From Modestobacter sp. (GTDB lineage Bacteria > Actinomycetota > Actinomycetes > Mycobacteriales > Geodermatophilaceae): 12,761 nt of DNA. Location: contig JAOPWO010000281.1 in the NCBI GenBank assembly GCA_025965635.1, positions 1-12,761 on the forward strand, read 5' to 3'. The notes under the pieces are model-generated. The model was not told the DNA's origin, made no database searches, and was given only the letters and a program-made list of their open reading frames with translations. Below are positions 1-6,112 of the stretch, one piece after another. Each line of letters begins with the position of its first letter. Position 1 is the stretch's first letter. Both the position numbers and the translations under genes were made by a program.

Positions 1-492
1 AGCGTGTGGAAGGTCCTGGTGGCACCCGGGACCGAGGTGGCCGCCGGGTTCTCCCTCGACATGGCCGTGCTGGAGCGGGCCCACGGCGTGGACGCCGTCG
101 AGCTCGCCCTGGCCAGCGCCAGCGGTCGGCGTCCCCGGAGCACCCCGGCCGCCCAGCCGTGGGCCGCCGTCGCCGTCCAGTTGCGGTCAACCCTGCCGGC
201 CGGTACCGCCGGCCGGGTGACCGGCCGGCTGCCCGACCTGCCTGGCCGCCCCACTGCGCCGTTGGTGGCGGTGCGCGGCTATGACCCCGGTGACCGGTTG
301 GACGGCTGGTACGACGCGCTGCTGGCCACCGTCAGCGCGGCCGGACCGGACGCCGCCACGGCGGCACAGGCGGCCGGTGACGTCCTGACCGCACTGCCCG
401 AGGCCGGCGTGCCGCACGACGGTGCGGAGATCTGCGCGACCCTGCGGCGGATCGCTTCCGCCCTCGTGCCCGGCGGCCCGGACCGGACCTGA
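1..492 (+). CDS. Partial protein of unknown function, 5' end cut by window
   Basis: An open frame with strong G/C third-position bias runs from the window edge to a TGA at 490-492, so it is probably a real gene whose start lies outside. I do not recognise the family. From about residue 16 it shows a helical stretch with the pattern GVDAVELALA, then AAVAVQLR and VRGYDPGDRLDGWYD. A stretch of 'hydrophobic-GVD-x-x-x-x-A-L' after an acidic helix resembles the C-terminal part of some ATP-grasp enzymes, but this is a weak guess. The first 47 bases are an exact copy of 612-658 in the biotinyl protein gene and are in the same reading frame. The first 15 or so residues may therefore not belong to this protein. 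It ends 83 bases before the biotinyl protein gene on the same strand. Confidence 0.5.
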   Translation, partial: SVWKVLVAPGTEVAAGFSLDMAVLERAHGVDAVELALASASGRRPRSTPAAQPWAAVAVQLRSTLPAGTAGRVTGRLPDLPGRPTAPLVAVRGYDPGDRLDGWYDALLATVSAAGPDAATAAQAAGDVLTALPEAGVPHDGAEICATLRRIASALVPGGPDRT

Positions 493-564
493 GCACGCAC
501 CCCCCGATCCACGTGCTTACATGTGCCCTGACCGCCGCGCCCGGCGGTCGTTGCGGACGGGTTC

Positions 565-570
565 AGGAGG
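565..570 (+). promoter_or_regulatory. Ribosome binding site fixing the biotinyl protein start
   Basis: AGGAGG lies 5 bases before the GTG at 576. It selects this start over the in-frame ATG at 513 and gives a protein of the family's usual length. Confidence 0.85.
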
Positions 571-575
571 CGCCG

Positions 576-800
576 GTGGCGGTCGAGGAAATCCACGCCG
601 AGATGGTCTCCAGCGTGTGGAAGGTCCTGGTGGCACCCGGGACCGAGGTGGCCGCCGGCGATACGTTGGTCATCCTCGAGTCCATGAAGATGGAGATCCC
701 GGTGCTGACCGAGCGCGCCGGCACGGTAGGGGAGCTGCACGTGGTGGAGGGCGAGGTCCTCCAGGAGGGCGACCTCATCGCCACCGTCGTCCCGGTCTAG
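576..800 (+). CDS. Biotin/lipoyl-binding carrier protein, TB7.3-like
   Basis: A 74-residue single-domain biotinyl protein. The hallmark ESMKMEI surrounds Lys38, the expected biotin attachment residue, and a second half with AGTV and EGD turns completes the usual biotinyl-domain fold. The family member in M. tuberculosis is Rv3221c (TB7.3), about 71 residues. In carboxylases such a domain carries CO2 on biotin between the biotin carboxylase and carboxyltransferase subunits. No such subunits are recognisable nearby, so its partner is unknown. The GTG start at 576 is chosen because AGGAGG sits 5 bases upstream; the longer frame from 513 would add a tail the family lacks. pdtaS follows on the same strand after 190 bases. 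Codons 13-28 are duplicated at the window start. Confidence 0.93.
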   Translation: MAVEEIHAEMVSSVWKVLVAPGTEVAAGDTLVILESMKMEIPVLTERAGTVGELHVVEGEVLQEGDLIATVVPV

Positions 801-827
801 CTCCCGTCCCCGAGGCCAGGGCCCGGC

Positions 828-845
828 GGCTCGGTTCACCGAGCC
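828..845 (+). terminator. Hairpin after the biotinyl protein gene
   Basis: GGCTCGG and CCGAGCC form a perfect 7-bp stem around a TTCA loop, 28 bases past the stop codon. No T-run follows. A factor-independent terminator of actinomycete type is plausible but not certain. Confidence 0.45.
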
Positions 846-990
846 CGGCCACCCGTGGACCGACGGCGGACGAACGGTTCCGCCGCACCCCGCAGACCGG
901 GTGGGCCCACGCACCTGCCTGGACGACCAACCAGGCGAGCCCGGCGAGTGGCGGGGGCAGCGAGGCTCGTCAACTACGCTCGACTGCACG

Positions 991-2472
991 ATGAGCAGCC
1001 TCTCGGAACGTCTCACCCGCGGGCAGGCGAGTCCCTCGCAGGTCGACCACGCCCGCCGGCTGGTCGCCGACTGGCAGCTGCTGGCCGACCTCTCCTTCGC
1101 CGACCTCACGCTGTGGGTGCCGCTGCAGTCAGGCGCCTGGTGGTGCGTGGCGCAGGTGCGCCCGCTGACCGCACCCACCAGCCAGCCCGACGACCTGGTC
1201 GGCGCGGAGGCGACCGGAGCCGTCGCCGAGCCGCTGACCCGCGCGCACGCCGAGGAGCGCCCGGTCACCGAGGGTGACCCGGACTGGTCGGGCTCGAGTC
1301 CGCGCCGCCGTGAGGTCATCCCGGTCCGGCACGACGGGGTGGTGGTCGCCGTCCTGGCCAAGGACACGAACCTGGCCGCGACCCGCTCGCCGTCCACCCT
1401 CGAGTTGACCTACCTGGACATCGCCGCGGACCTCTCGCTGATGGTCGCGGCAGGCACCTTCCCGCCGCGGATGCTCGAGGACGCCGAGATGAGCCCGCGC
1501 GTCGGCGACGGCCTGGTGCGGCTGGACTCGGGCGGCAGAGCCGTCTACGCCAGCCCCAACGCGCTGTCGGCGTACCGCAGGATGGGACTGACCGGCGACG
1601 TGGTCGGCGCCGACCTGGCGGAGGTGACCCGTCGGGCGTCGGAGGACCGGGTGGCCGGCGAGGCCGTCGCGGCCAGCATCGGCGCCGCTGTGGCGGGCCG
1701 CTTCCCCGAGCCGATGGACGTCGAGAACGACGCCGCCACCATGCTCGTGCGGGCGCTGCCGCTGCAGGCGCCGGGCGGCGAGGCGGGTGCTCTGGTGCTC
1801 GTGCGGGACGTGACCGACGTCCGGCGCCGGGACCGGGCGCTGATGACCAAGGACGCGACCATCCGGGAGATCCACCACCGGGTGAAGAACAACCTGCAGA
1901 CGGTGGCGGCGCTGCTGCGCCTGCAGGCCCGGCGGATGACCGAACCGGCCGCGCGTGCCGCCCTCGAGGAGTCGGTGCGCCGCGTCGCGTCCATCGCCGT
2001 CGTGCACGAGACGCTGGCCGGCAGCCGCGAGGACGTGGTCGGGGTGGACGAGGTGCTGGACCAGGTGGTCCCGATGCTCGGCGACGTGGCCTCGGTCGGC
2101 CCGGCGGCGCGGATCCGCCGGGTGGGGCGGTTCGGCGAGCTGCCGGCCGCCGCCGCGACGCCGCTGGTGATGGCGGTGACGGAGCTGCTGCAGAATGCGG
2201 TGGGTCACGCGTTCGAGGACGGTCGAGCAGGGACGATCGAGCTGTCGGCCGAACGGGACGGCGACGACCTCGTCGTCCGGGTGCGGGACGACGGGCGGGG
2301 GCTGCCGGCGGGCTTCGACCTGGCCGCGAGCACCGGCCTGGGTCTGCAGATCGTGCGGACCCTGGTCACCAGCGAACTCCACGGTTCGTTGGTCATGGGC
2401 GCACCCGAGAGCGGAGGACCGGGGACCGAAGTGGTGTTGACGCTGCCCGGAGCCGGCCGGCCGCGCCGTTGA
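991..2472 (+). CDS. pdtaS: Sensor histidine kinase PdtaS (HisKA_2 family)
   Basis: A 493-residue soluble kinase closely matching mycobacterial PdtaS (Rv3220c, about 501 residues). The order is an N-terminal GAF-like domain with the conserved WQLLADLSFADLTLWV segment (about 1-150), a PAS-like domain with YASPNALSAYRRMGL (about 170-275), the HisKA_2 dimerisation helix with EIHHRVKNNLQ (phospho-acceptor His295 or His296), and a HATPase. The HATPase shows an N box (TELLQNAVGHAF, near 395) and G boxes (DDGRGLP near 433, GLGLQIV near 451). It has no membrane segment. In mycobacteria it phosphorylates the RNA-binding antiterminator PdtaR; no pdtaR is present here. The ATG at 991 is chosen by alignment with the family start. 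No Shine-Dalgarno sequence is evident; TACGCT at 975-980 could be a -10 box of a nearly leaderless message. The longer open frame to 901 is not needed. Confidence 0.95.
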   Translation: MSSLSERLTRGQASPSQVDHARRLVADWQLLADLSFADLTLWVPLQSGAWWCVAQVRPLTAPTSQPDDLVGAEATGAVAEPLTRAHAEERPVTEGDPDWSGSSPRRREVIPVRHDGVVVAVLAKDTNLAATRSPSTLELTYLDIAADLSLMVAAGTFPPRMLEDAEMSPRVGDGLVRLDSGGRAVYASPNALSAYRRMGLTGDVVGADLAEVTRRASEDRVAGEAVAASIGAAVAGRFPEPMDVENDAATMLVRALPLQAPGGEAGALVLVRDVTDVRRRDRALMTKDATIREIHHRVKNNLQTVAALLRLQARRMTEPAARAALEESVRRVASIAVVHETLAGSREDVVGVDEVLDQVVPMLGDVASVGPAARIRRVGRFGELPAAAATPLVMAVTELLQNAVGHAFEDGRAGTIELSAERDGDDLVVRVRDDGRGLPAGFDLAASTGLGLQIVRTLVTSELHGSLVMGAPESGGPGTEVVLTLPGAGRPRR

Positions 2473-2477
2473 CGAAA

Positions 2478-2527
2478 GACCCCGCTGCCCCCGGCGCTCG
2501 CAAGCTCGCGGCGGGGGCAGCGGGGTC
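2478..2527. terminator. Bidirectional terminator between pdtaS and whiB1
   Basis: A perfect 16-bp stem (2478-2493 with 2512-2527) starts 5 bases after the pdtaS stop and ends 47 bases before the whiB1 stop. Three more inner base pairs are possible. On the minus strand the stem is followed by TTTC, so it should end whiB1 transcripts as well as pdtaS transcripts. On the plus strand there is no clear T-run. Confidence 0.85.
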
Positions 2528-2574
2528 CTCCCACTGCCGGATGGTGCAGACTTCCCGGCGGTGCGGACGGGCTA

Positions 2575-2826
2575 CTAGGCGGTGCGGACCCGGGTGCGGG
2601 CCGTGCGGCGCTTGAGGGCGCGGCGCTCGTCTTCGGAGAGCCCTCCCCAGACGCCGGAGTCCTGGCCGGAGCTCAGGGCCCACTCCAGGCACGACTGCAT
2701 GACCGGGCAGCGTCGGCACACGGCCTTGGCCTGCTCGATCTGCACGACCGCGGGGCCTGTCGTCCCGATCGGGAAGAAGAGCTCGGGGTCCTCGTCGCGG
2801 CAGAGGGCGCGGTGGCGCCAGTCCAT
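2575..2826 (-). CDS. whiB1: WhiB1-type iron-sulfur transcription factor
   Basis: An 83-residue Wbl protein nearly co-linear with M. tuberculosis WhiB1 (84 residues). The four cysteines that hold the [4Fe-4S] cluster are Cys9, Cys37, Cys40 and Cys46. The GVWGG turn is at 58-62 and is followed by a basic tail (RRALKRRTARTRVR) for DNA contact. In mycobacteria WhiB1 is essential, its cluster reacts with nitric oxide, and it binds the primary sigma factor SigA. The N-terminal MDWRH start matches the family, and AAGGAG lies 9 bases upstream. It converges on pdtaS and lies downstream of the DAGK-like gene on the same strand, after a 285-base gap that carries a promoter of its own. Orthology is clear from the sequence; the physiological roles are carried over from mycobacteria. 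Confidence 0.97.
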   Translation of the reverse strand: MDWRHRALCRDEDPELFFPIGTTGPAVVQIEQAKAVCRRCPVMQSCLEWALSSGQDSGVWGGLSEDERRALKRRTARTRVRTA

Positions 2827-3111
2827 GGCCGTGTACTCCTTGGTGTCGTCTGATTGGTCGGCTGCCGGTCGAAGACCGTCATGGCAGGCTGGCGTCGGTC
2901 CACAGCGCCGTGAACGGCGACTGCCTGCCTTGTTACCGGCCGGTTGCTTGCTTGTGATGCTTTCACGAGTCGACGCACTGTCAAGGAGATCAGCAGCTTC
3001 GTCAGGCCTCGTGAGAGCAAGCTCACCACGGGTGCGGGCAGCCCGCCACTCGTCGCTTACCCGACGGCCGGCCGTCGATCCAGCAGTCCACGCCCCCGGA
3101 ATCGTGACAAC
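2827..3111. other. whiB1 leader and upstream region, no gene
   Basis: These 285 bases are less GC-rich than the flanks and hold no convincing reading frame. Near 2954-2967, 3011-3026 and 3104-3115 they contain GTGA...TCAC pairs with different spacings (5, 8 and 4). A 16-bp palindrome, CGACGGCCGGCCGTCG, lies at 3062-3077, about 35 bases past the DAGK-like stop, and may contribute to termination of that gene. The whiB1 promoter candidate lies in the middle. Confidence 0.6.
2956..2984 (-). promoter_or_regulatory. Candidate whiB1 promoter
   Basis: On the minus strand a perfect TTGACA (2979-2984) precedes AAGCAT (2957-2962) by 16 bases; a 17-base spacing gives AGCATC. The -10 keeps the A2 and T6 positions and is preceded by a TG two bases upstream. 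A start near 2949 would give whiB1 an untranslated leader of roughly 120 bases. TTGACA is rare in DNA this rich in G and C, which favours function. Confidence 0.55.
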
Positions 3112-4062
3112 TCACACAACGACGCGCAGCGCCTCCGGCACGGAGCGCAACCGCAACCCCGTGGCGGTGCCCAGGTGATCGCCGTCCATCTGCCAGCCCT
3201 GCGCCCGTGACGCGGTCAGCTCCAGCTCCGGCAGGTCGTGCCAGCGGTGCACACCCCGTCCCCGGGCATCCGGTCGCGCTGCCATGACCTGACGGACGTG
3301 GTGCAGCATGCGCAGCACGCCGAGCCGGCCCATCGCGAACAGGTCCAGGCCGCCGTCGAAGGACGCAGCGGGGTTCGGGTCGATCGGCCGGGCGCCCAGG
3401 TAGCTCCACGGGCTGACGTTCGACACGAGGGCGAGGAACAGCCCGTCGACGGGGGGCTCCCCGGGCACGGTCAGCGTGATCGGCGGACGACGGCGGTCGC
3501 GGCCGAGCAGGAAGGCGTTCACCCCGGCCCGCACGTACAGGGCGCCGGTCGAACGACGGCCGCGGGCGCGCTGGGCCTCCACGCGGGCGATGACGTCGGC
3601 GTCGAAGCCCATGCCTGCGGCGAAGACGAACCAGCGCGGGTCGGACCAGGTGCCGTCGGTCTCCGCGGACGCGGTGCCCAGCGACACCAGGCGGGTGCGA
3701 CCGGCCCGCAGCGAGTCGAGGATCTCGCCGGTGGCCTCCACGGGATCGCGGGACCGGCCCAGTGCCCGGGAGAAGACGTTGGTGGAGCCGCCGGGGACGA
3801 CCGCGAGGGTCGGCACGTGAGCCCCCGGACCGGAGACGAGCAGCCCGTTGGCCGCCTCGTTCACCGTGCCGTCCCCACCGAGGGTGACGACGACGTCGAC
3901 GCCCTCGCGGGCCGCCTGCTCGGCCAGTTCGCGGGCGTGGCCGCGGTGCTCGGTCTCGGCCACGTCGAGCTTGAGCTCACTCGACAGCGCGCGGGCCAGC
4001 ACGTCCCGGACCTTGCGGTTGGTGGTGGTCGCTGCCGGGTTCGCCACCAGCAGCGCTCGCAT
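3112..4062 (-). CDS. Diacylglycerol kinase-family lipid kinase (DAGKc domain)
   Basis: A 316-residue protein with a DAGK catalytic domain. It has NPAAT near residue 8, the nucleotide-binding GGDGT at 62-66 followed by VNEAANGL, and PGGSTNVFSRALG at 90-102. The C-terminal half is the beta-rich lipid-binding part. Family members phosphorylate diacylglycerol, sphingosine or related lipids with ATP; the substrate here is not predictable. It is the counterpart of M. tuberculosis Rv3218 in sequence type and position, upstream of whiB1 on the same strand. The start at 4062 (MRALLVANP) matches the family. The in-frame ATG at 4074 would add four residues, and no strong Shine-Dalgarno sequence decides between them. 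The open frame continues to 4215 but would then overlap the divergent membrane gene. Confidence 0.9.
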   Translation of the reverse strand: MRALLVANPAATTTNRKVRDVLARALSSELKLDVAETEHRGHARELAEQAAREGVDVVVTLGGDGTVNEAANGLLVSGPGAHVPTLAVVPGGSTNVFSRALGRSRDPVEATGEILDSLRAGRTRLVSLGTASAETDGTWSDPRWFVFAAGMGFDADVIARVEAQRARGRRSTGALYVRAGVNAFLLGRDRRRPPITLTVPGEPPVDGLFLALVSNVSPWSYLGARPIDPNPAASFDGGLDLFAMGRLGVLRMLHHVRQVMAARPDARGRGVHRWHDLPELELTASRAQGWQMDGDHLGTATGLRLRSVPEALRVVV

Positions 4063-4120
4063 GGACCCCAACATAGCCAGCGTCCCCGTCCGGCCCGTCC
4101 CCGGTCCGGGGGCCGCGGCG

Positions 4121-4126
4121 TAATCT
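4121..4126 (+). promoter_or_regulatory. -10 box TAATCT for a leaderless transcript
   Basis: TAATCT ends 7 bases before the GTG at 4134, so transcription should begin at or next to the start codon. No Shine-Dalgarno sequence and no clear -35 are visible. Confidence 0.6.
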
Positions 4127-4133
4127 CGGCGCC

Positions 4134-4619
4134 GTGGCAGGCCAGGAGGACGAGGTGGTGCCGGGTCGCCGGGTGCGCCCGCGCGTGGACAGCCTGCTCG
4201 GCGCTGCCGCTGCACCCGGGCCGGAGCGGCAACGCCCGCAGGCCGAGGTGCCCGGTGCGGTGCGCCGGGCCGCCCTGGTCGTGGCCGTCGAAGCCGCCGC
4301 GCTCGCAGCCCTCGCGCTGGTGCTGCTCTGGCTGACCGTGACCAGCGAGCCCGAGAGCACGGGACGGGCGCTGGCCGAGGTCGTCTACGTGAGCCTCGGT
4401 GCGGGGCTGCTCGGCGCGGCCGCCGTGGGTCTCTGGCGGCTGTCCGGCTGGGCGCGCGGGCCGGTGGTGGTGCTGCAGATCCTGCTGGGGCTGCTCGGGT
4501 ACACCCTGGCGTTCGAGGCCGACCGGCCGTTGATCGGTGTCCCGGTGCTGGCCCTGGTCATCTCGGAGCTCTACCTGCTGCTCACGCCCGAGGCCCGGCT
4601 GGCGTTCTTCCACCGCTGA
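4134..4619 (+). CDS. Small integral membrane protein, Rv3217c-like position
   Basis: A 161-residue protein with a charged, proline-rich cytoplasmic-type N terminus of about 43 residues. Four hydrophobic segments follow, near 45-68, 83-103, 108-126 and 132-149, the second and third separated by a short RLSGWARG loop. No catalytic motif is visible and the function is unknown. It is divergent from the DAGK-like gene with 71 bases between, in the same place and orientation as the M. tuberculosis membrane protein Rv3217c, so it is probably the ortholog; this rests on position and topology. The GTG at 4134 follows a TAATCT box by 7 bases, which fits a leaderless message. A short hairpin-forming sequence lies just after the stop, at 4630-4645. 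Confidence 0.85.
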   Translation: MAGQEDEVVPGRRVRPRVDSLLGAAAAPGPERQRPQAEVPGAVRRAALVVAVEAAALAALALVLLWLTVTSEPESTGRALAEVVYVSLGAGLLGAAAVGLWRLSGWARGPVVVLQILLGLLGYTLAFEADRPLIGVPVLALVISELYLLLTPEARLAFFHR

Positions 4620-4705
4620 ACCGGCTGCTGCAGGAGCGAGCCTGCGAGCGGTGGGGGCCGGGGTCCTTCCCGATAGGTCCTCGGGTGGTGAAGAGCAGGA
4701 CATCC

Positions 4706-4748
4706 CCCTGTCGTGGTCGACCGGCGCGGTGTCCCGACCACGGCAGGG
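4706..4748. repeat. 14-bp imperfect inverted repeat before the transposase relic
   Basis: Arms 4706-4719 and 4735-4748 pair over 14 positions with one G-T wobble around a 15-base loop. The structure ends 2 bases before the ATG at 4751 that begins the IS110-like remnant. It may be a leftover of the element's left noncoding end, or a terminator that protects the relic from read-through; neither is proven. Confidence 0.5.
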
Positions 4749-4750
4749 AG

Positions 4751-5196
4751 ATGTCGGTGTCCAGCCGAAGGTGGCTCTCCCGCGGTGCTGACCGCCGCGA
4801 TGCACGGCTGACCCGGCTGCGGCAGGTGCTGCCCCGCGAGCACGCGATCCCGGCGTTCTGGTGACCAGCATCCCGGGGCTTCCCGCGGTCGGTGCCGCGG
4901 CGCTTCCGGTGGAGACCGGCGACCTGACGCGGTTCCCCCAGCCGGGCGCTGGTCGAGCGCGCCCGGCCCTGCCCCGGGAGATCTGCCTCCGGCAGCTACG
5001 CGGGCAGGACCACCAGCAGCGGCCGCGCCGCCAACCCGCCCACCGACACCCGGGCCCGCACCGCCGTGGCCGGCAGCCGCTCCGGCAGCCGCTCCGGCAC
5101 CTGTTCGCCGTGGTCACCACGCACACCGCCTGGGACCCCCACATCGCCCGCGGCGCCGTCGATCCCCGGAACCAGGTGAGGGCCCCCGCCGCCTGA
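4751..5196 (+). pseudogene. Decayed IS110-family transposase remnant
   Basis: The first 37 codons (ATG 4751, stop 4862-4864) end in LTRLRQVLPREHAIPAF, resembling the start of IS110-type transposases where LRQ...P.E.AI precedes the DEDD catalytic core. In another frame, overlapping that stop at 4861, the sequence reads TSIPGLPAVGAAAL...ETGDLTRFPQP, the hallmark opening of the C-terminal Transposase_20 domain. A further frame change is needed to read SGSYAGRT. The DEDD (RuvC-like) domain between the two parts is missing, about 200 residues or more compared with a full-length enzyme of about 400. A 12-base unit is tandemly duplicated at 5071-5094. The element cannot be active. Assignment rests on remembered family motifs, not a database search. 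Overlapping open frames on the minus strand here are treated as chance. Confidence 0.6.
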
Positions 5197-5302
5197 CGCG
5201 ACGCCGACGAAGGACGGGACGAGCTCGCACGTCCCGGGGACGCGGTGACCCCCCACGCCCTCAACCGGCCAAGACAGGACCGACCTCGTCCTCATGGGTT
5301 GC
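5197..5302. other. Noncoding end of the relic region
   Basis: I see no gene here. The stretch may include the eroded right end of the IS110-like element. Its last bases form one arm of the hairpin at 5281-5315. Confidence 0.4.
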
Positions 5303-5315
5303 TCAGACGAGGTCG
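5281..5315 (-). terminator. Hairpin overlapping the HAD phosphatase stop codon
   Basis: CGACCTCGTC (5281-5290) and GACGAGGTCG (5306-5315) are perfect 10-bp inverted arms with a 15-base loop. The right arm overlaps the last codons of the HAD gene, and the stop codon lies at the edge of the loop. Read on the minus strand it is placed to end the four-gene operon. Confidence 0.55.
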
Positions 5316-6112
5316 ATGACGTCGGCGATCGAGTCCATGATCCGGCCGGGACGGAACGGGAAGCGGGTCACGTCCGATGCCTTGGTCGATCCGGTGAGCA
5401 CGAGCACCGTGTCCAGGCCGGCCTCGATGCCGGCGACGATGTCGGTGTCCATCCGGTCACCGATCATCGTCGTGGACTCGGAATGGCCGTCGATCCGGTT
5501 CAGCGCGCTGCGGAACATCATCGGGTTCGGCTTGCCGACGAAGTACGGTTCGGCGCCGGTGGCCTTGGTGATCATGGCGGCCACCGCGCCGGTCGCCGGC
5601 AAGGGCCCCTCGGGCGAGGGTCCGGTGACGTCGGGGTTGGTGGCGATGAACCGGGCGCCGCGCTCCACCAGCCGGATCGCCCGGGTGATGCTCTCGAAGC
5701 TGTACGTCCGGGTCTCGCCGAGCACCACGTAGTCCGGATCGGTGTCGGTGAGCGTGTACCCGGCGTCGTGCAGGGCGGTGGTCAGCCCGGCCTCCCCGAC
5801 GACGAAGGCGGAGCCGCCCGGCAGCTGCGAGGCCAGGAAGTCGGCCGTCGCCAGGGCCGAGGTCCAGATGAAGTCCTCCGGCACCTGCAGTCCACTGCGC
5901 GCCAGCCGGGCCGACAGGTCACGGGGGGTGAAGATCGAGTTGTTGGTCAGCACCAGGAACCGGCGCTGCCGGTCGACCAGCCGCTGCAGGAACTCCGCGG
6001 CACCGGGCAGGGCCAGCCCCTCGTGGACGAGCACGCCGTCCATGTCGGTCAGCCAGCACTGGGACTCGCCGCGCTCGGTCGCCATGGCCCTCCGTGCGTT
6101 CGGGGTGGTCAT
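5303..6112 (-). CDS. HAD-IIA family phosphatase, NagD-like
   Basis: A 269-residue hydrolase of the haloacid dehalogenase superfamily, subclass IIA. Motif I is DMDGVL with nucleophile Asp23 and acid/base Asp25. Motif II is LTNN at 55-58, motif III uses Lys194 in VGKPNP, and motif IV is GDRMDTD at 218-224 for Mg2+ binding. The cap between motifs II and III is of the C2 type. Relatives dephosphorylate small phosphate esters such as p-nitrophenyl phosphate, sugar phosphates, nucleotides or glycerol phosphate; the substrate cannot be told from sequence. The ATG at 6112 overlaps the stop of the acetyltransferase gene by ATGA, so it is probably translationally coupled as the last gene of the psd operon. 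A later ATG at 6085 is a less likely start. The open frame extends to 6271 but would overlap the upstream gene. Confidence 0.92.
   Translation of the reverse strand: MTTPNARRAMATERGESQCWLTDMDGVLVHEGLALPGAAEFLQRLVDRQRRFLVLTNNSIFTPRDLSARLARSGLQVPEDFIWTSALATADFLASQLPGGSAFVVGEAGLTTALHDAGYTLTDTDPDYVVLGETRTYSFESITRAIRLVERGARFIATNPDVTGPSPEGPLPATGAVAAMITKATGAEPYFVGKPNPMMFRSALNRIDGHSESTTMIGDRMDTDIVAGIEAGLDTVLVLTGSTKASDVTRFPFRPGRIMDSIADVIDLV

Noticed and set aside
279..1397. Long minus-strand open frame across the biotinyl protein and pdtaS genes
   Set aside because: It is antisense to two clearly conserved genes, is rich in Arg, Gly and Ser, and shows no family motif; it is a by-product of GC-rich codons.
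1129..2382. 417-codon minus-strand open frame within pdtaS
   Set aside because: It mirrors the kinase gene in another frame, is rich in His, Arg and Gln, and has no recognisable domain.
2954..3026. CRP-type operators upstream of whiB1
   Set aside because: The GTGA/TCAC half-sites are separated by 5, 8 and 4 bases, not the 6 required by the CRP consensus known from mycobacteria.
3062..3077. 16-bp perfect palindrome as an operator or terminator
   Set aside because: Short GC palindromes are frequent in such DNA. It could help end the DAGK-like transcript, but the stem would be only about 6 bp, so I did not list it as a separate feature.
3238..4335. Long plus-strand open frame opposite the DAGK-like gene
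   Set aside because: It is fully antisense to a conserved enzyme gene and low in complexity.
4630..4645. GCAGG/CCTGC hairpin after the membrane protein gene as a terminator
   Set aside because: The stem is only 5 bp with no T-run, too weak to call; mentioned only in the gene entry.
5071..5094. 12-base tandem duplication as a functional repeat
   Set aside because: There are only two copies inside a decaying transposase relic; replication slippage explains it.
4996..5295. Minus-strand open frame over the IS110-like relic
   Set aside because: It has no family resemblance and lies over sequence better explained as a transposase remnant.
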